Shown piece by piece: positions 5,698 through 7,562 of a stretch of DNA of 7,562 bases. The stretch covers positions 1 to 7,562 of the forward strand of contig JAPYPM010000105.1 in NCBI GenBank assembly GCA_029937635.1, in the 5' to 3' direction. Below the pieces are notes generated by a model. The model worked only from the letters and a program-made list of their open reading frames with translations, did no database searches and was not told where the DNA came from. The position numbers and the translations under genes are program-made. Origin of the DNA: Nitrospinaceae bacterium (GTDB lineage: Bacteria; Nitrospinota; Nitrospinia; Nitrospinales; VA-1). The stretch's first letter is position 1. Every line of letters starts with the position of its first letter.

Positions 5698-5755
5698 TGG
5701 TTTATTTTTAAATAGTACTGTGGCTTATTCTTGTATAAAAAGGTGGGGTACTAGG

Positions 5756-7528
5756 TTAGAGCTTCTCTTTAATTTTTTTGAGGTTGATTAAAATTTCATT
5801 GAGAAACCTTTTATTCGTAGTGTAGACCGCTGGGTTTTTAGCTACTTTTAGATAATGTTCTTCGGATGATTTGGCTACAGGGTTTCCTATAGAGATGTGG
5901 GTAATAACTTTGCTTTCTTTATCCAACAACTTAACTGAGATCTTAGGCTTAATTAGACCGGTCATCGTATTTCCCGGATCCACTTTGAGGACAGATTCAA
6001 ATTCGATTGAATTTAGCGTCCAAAGAATATCTTTTCCTATAAAGCTTTGAATCGAATTGCTTGGTTCGGGTAAGGCTAGATTCCACTTATTTGTAGATTT
6101 TTTTAGTATGAAGGTTTGCGTGGAGTCATCAAGGTGTATTTCTTTAACCACATCATCATTGAACTCCAAAAGCGTCCTATCTTTTAAATCATGAAGAGAA
6201 CGGAATATAGATTCCACAGAAGATTTTTGGAGAGTGAAGACCGTTTTTTCATCGGTTCGTTGCGCTAAATAATGATCTGGACTTGAAGTTTTTTTATTGA
6301 GTTTTAGCGCCCAGGTTTCCCCATTTTTGTAAGTAAGGCTTATTTCTTTTTCAGGTTGTTCGAAGTTCAAAATCTTGGGATTCTTGGCATGCGTTGTAAC
6401 GAATTCCACAATGCGGGCTTTTTTTAGGTCAAAGAGCAGACTATTAATTGTTGCGGAGTTTGCTTTCATTTCAATAGGTTGCTCCATGGTCCACTTTTGT
6501 GAATCTTTTTTATTTCTGACCAGATCGACTGTGACATTGTCCATGCGTAAAGTCATCTTGATCAAATCGTCATCATTGAAATCAACAAGTGACTTGTTTA
6601 AAAAATCCACGAACTTACGGTTATTTAATGTGTCAAATAATGATTGGTTTATGGTAAAAATATTTTCCTTTGATAGAGTTTTAGCATAGAAGCCATGGTC
6701 GCTATTTTTTCCAATCAGCAAAGCGAGAGATTCGTTTGATTTCGTAGTACTTAGCTTTACAGTAAGCTTGGAATTATTTAATCCGTAGGAAGTTAGTTGC
6801 TTAGGTTTTTCTTCCACAAATTGTTCAATTTGCGCTGCTTGAATTGTGTTCAGCAAATTAGTTATTTCAGTTCCGTTTCCTTTCGCGATGACTGTATTCT
6901 CTAAGACTTTCCAGGATTCTTGATCTTTTATCAAATTAAGAGTTTTGTCATGGCGGATAAATTCTATTTTTTTTATTTGAGGAGTTTTAAAGTCAAGGAT
7001 AGTTTTGTCTCGCAAATCATGTACTGTTCTATTCAAACGATTTTTGGTAACACCTGCAGCAAGTACCTGACTCCCCTTTAATAGAGCGAGGTAAACTTTA
7101 TTTCCCATCGGATGATCATTACCCACCCGCACTCCTTTGGTCTCTCCATTATTCATTGAAAGAATAATTTTAAGACCGGGAGTATCCAACCCGAAGGGGG
7201 ACAAGTCTTTTGAGGATTCTTCAACTACTCGTGTGAAATTTAGGTTACTGAGGAACGATAAAAAGTCTGAAACAGCCAAAGCATCTCCTTTTGCATTAAC
7301 CGGAGCTGTCATTTGCCATTCGTCTATACCAAGACCTTTTAATGCGATAGTAACTTCTCCCTTGGTAAAGGAAATACCTTTGACATTCTCTGGGTCAAAT
7401 AGAATAACTTTCTCGGCACGGTCTTTTTCTTTATTTTTTCTTTTTTCAGAAGGGAGGTCTATCAGGAAATAGTAAGAAATAATTCCGACAAGTGCAGCTG
7501 CCAGCAAAGCCGTTCCTTTAAATCTCAT
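5756..7528 (-). CDS. Membrane-anchored DUF4340 protein with four repeats
   Basis: This 590-residue protein has one N-terminal membrane anchor (about 6-23), a basic linker (28-40) and a large region, presumably periplasmic, typical of DUF4340. Four copies of a ~136-residue unit can be seen: the W of the 'W-x-[MVL]' strand recurs at 71, 206, 346 and 482. Elements like LRDKTILDF (172), LNNRKFVDF (301) and LKDRTLLEF (448) close units one to three, and FGL/YGL-type turns recur at 112-114, 248-250 and near 524. DUF4340 genes commonly sit beside an ABC transporter of the GldF/GldG type; the function is not established. ATG 7528 is preferred over the in-frame TTG at 7549 because GGAGGAG (7538-7544) precedes it and the anchor follows at once. 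Its ATGA overlaps the stop of the upstream gene, indicating translational coupling. No truncation is seen. Confidence 0.9.
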   Translation of the reverse strand: MRFKGTALLAAALVGIISYYFLIDLPSEKRKNKEKDRAEKVILFDPENVKGISFTKGEVTIALKGLGIDEWQMTAPVNAKGDALAVSDFLSFLSNLNFTRVVEESSKDLSPFGLDTPGLKIILSMNNGETKGVRVGNDHPMGNKVYLALLKGSQVLAAGVTKNRLNRTVHDLRDKTILDFKTPQIKKIEFIRHDKTLNLIKDQESWKVLENTVIAKGNGTEITNLLNTIQAAQIEQFVEEKPKQLTSYGLNNSKLTVKLSTTKSNESLALLIGKNSDHGFYAKTLSKENIFTINQSLFDTLNNRKFVDFLNKSLVDFNDDDLIKMTLRMDNVTVDLVRNKKDSQKWTMEQPIEMKANSATINSLLFDLKKARIVEFVTTHAKNPKILNFEQPEKEISLTYKNGETWALKLNKKTSSPDHYLAQRTDEKTVFTLQKSSVESIFRSLHDLKDRTLLEFNDDVVKEIHLDDSTQTFILKKSTNKWNLALPEPSNSIQSFIGKDILWTLNSIEFESVLKVDPGNTMTGLIKPKISVKLLDKESKVITHISIGNPVAKSSEEHYLKVAKNPAVYTTNKRFLNEILINLKKIKEKL

Positions 7529-7562
7529 AAACGGCGTCTCCTCCACCAAGTTCTTACACCAA
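7525..7562 (-). CDS. Partial gene, C-terminal tail only; probably GldG-type ABC auxiliary protein
   Basis: One frame entering from the right edge ends GVRTWWRRRRL at a TGA (7525-7527) that overlaps the start codon of the DUF4340 gene as ATGA. A WW-plus-arginines tail is what remains after the last membrane helix in many GldG-like ABC auxiliary proteins, which often precede DUF4340 genes. Only 11 codons are visible, so the identity rests on context. The ribosome-binding site of the DUF4340 gene lies within these codons. Confidence 0.45.
   Translation of the reverse strand, partial: GVRTWWRRRRL

Larger units (their letters stand above)
5383..5755. other. Gene-free region dense in inverted repeats
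   Basis: No convincing protein gene is present on either strand between the candidate RNA and the DUF4340 gene. The region instead holds facing promoter elements, a phased half-site array (5512-5556), and three further dyads (5595-5621, 5640-5650, 5657-5697), each listed separately. A plus-strand frame of 66 codons from TTG 5591 runs straight through the dyads, has no ribosome-binding site, and is rejected. Confidence 0.6.

Noticed and set aside
5591..5791. Plus-strand 66-codon frame near the DUF4340 3' end
   Set aside because: TTG start, no ribosome-binding site, crosses three inverted repeats and overlaps the end of a well-supported gene.

Overview
The window is an A+T-rich bacterial chromosomal segment with short intergenic gaps and genes on both strands. 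A SlyB-type outer-membrane lipoprotein points to a Gram-negative cell. An Nfu protein with both N- and C-terminal domains, and a four-repeat DUF4340 protein overlapping what looks like the tail of a GldG-type ABC auxiliary protein, would fit a Nitrospinota- or deltaproteobacteria-like lineage. That placement is inference at low confidence. There is no sign of phage, IS element or CRISPR array, and codon use looks uniform across the recognised genes.

Left part (1-3435): a long A+T-rich gap with no gene (1-651) precedes dgt, an HD-domain dNTP triphosphohydrolase. It is followed 21 bp later, same strand and frame, by a small unknown protein gene. Converging on these is a GTG-started SlyB-like lipoprotein gene. 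A divergent intergenic region holds candidate promoters for it and for a LOG-family nucleoside-monophosphate phosphoribohydrolase.

Middle part (3550-4907): two minus-strand genes, a two-domain Nfu Fe-S carrier and dUTPase. The dUTPase reading frame could extend upstream to a TTG at 5006, but a -10 hexamer inside that extension and the family length both favour the ATG at 4907. dgt, dut and the LOG gene all act on nucleotides or nucleotide pools, though they are not one operon.

Right part (4908-7562): the least ordinary region is the roughly 850-bp gap between dUTPase and DUF4340. It holds a candidate structured non-coding RNA (about 5134-5382, minus strand). This is closed by a perfect 12-bp stem joining its ends, has several internal hairpins, and ends in a U-tract. 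Upstream of it is an array of CTACA/TGTAG half-sites on an exact 8-bp register, sitting in the spacer and start region of a good minus-strand promoter (TTGACT-17-TAAATA) and facing a plus-strand extended -10. Further dyads follow up to 5697. I could not match this RNA to tmRNA, 6S, SRP, RNase P or a riboswitch I know. The window ends with a membrane-anchored DUF4340 protein made of four ~136-residue repeats, translationally coupled by an ATGA overlap to an upstream gene of which only the last codons are present.
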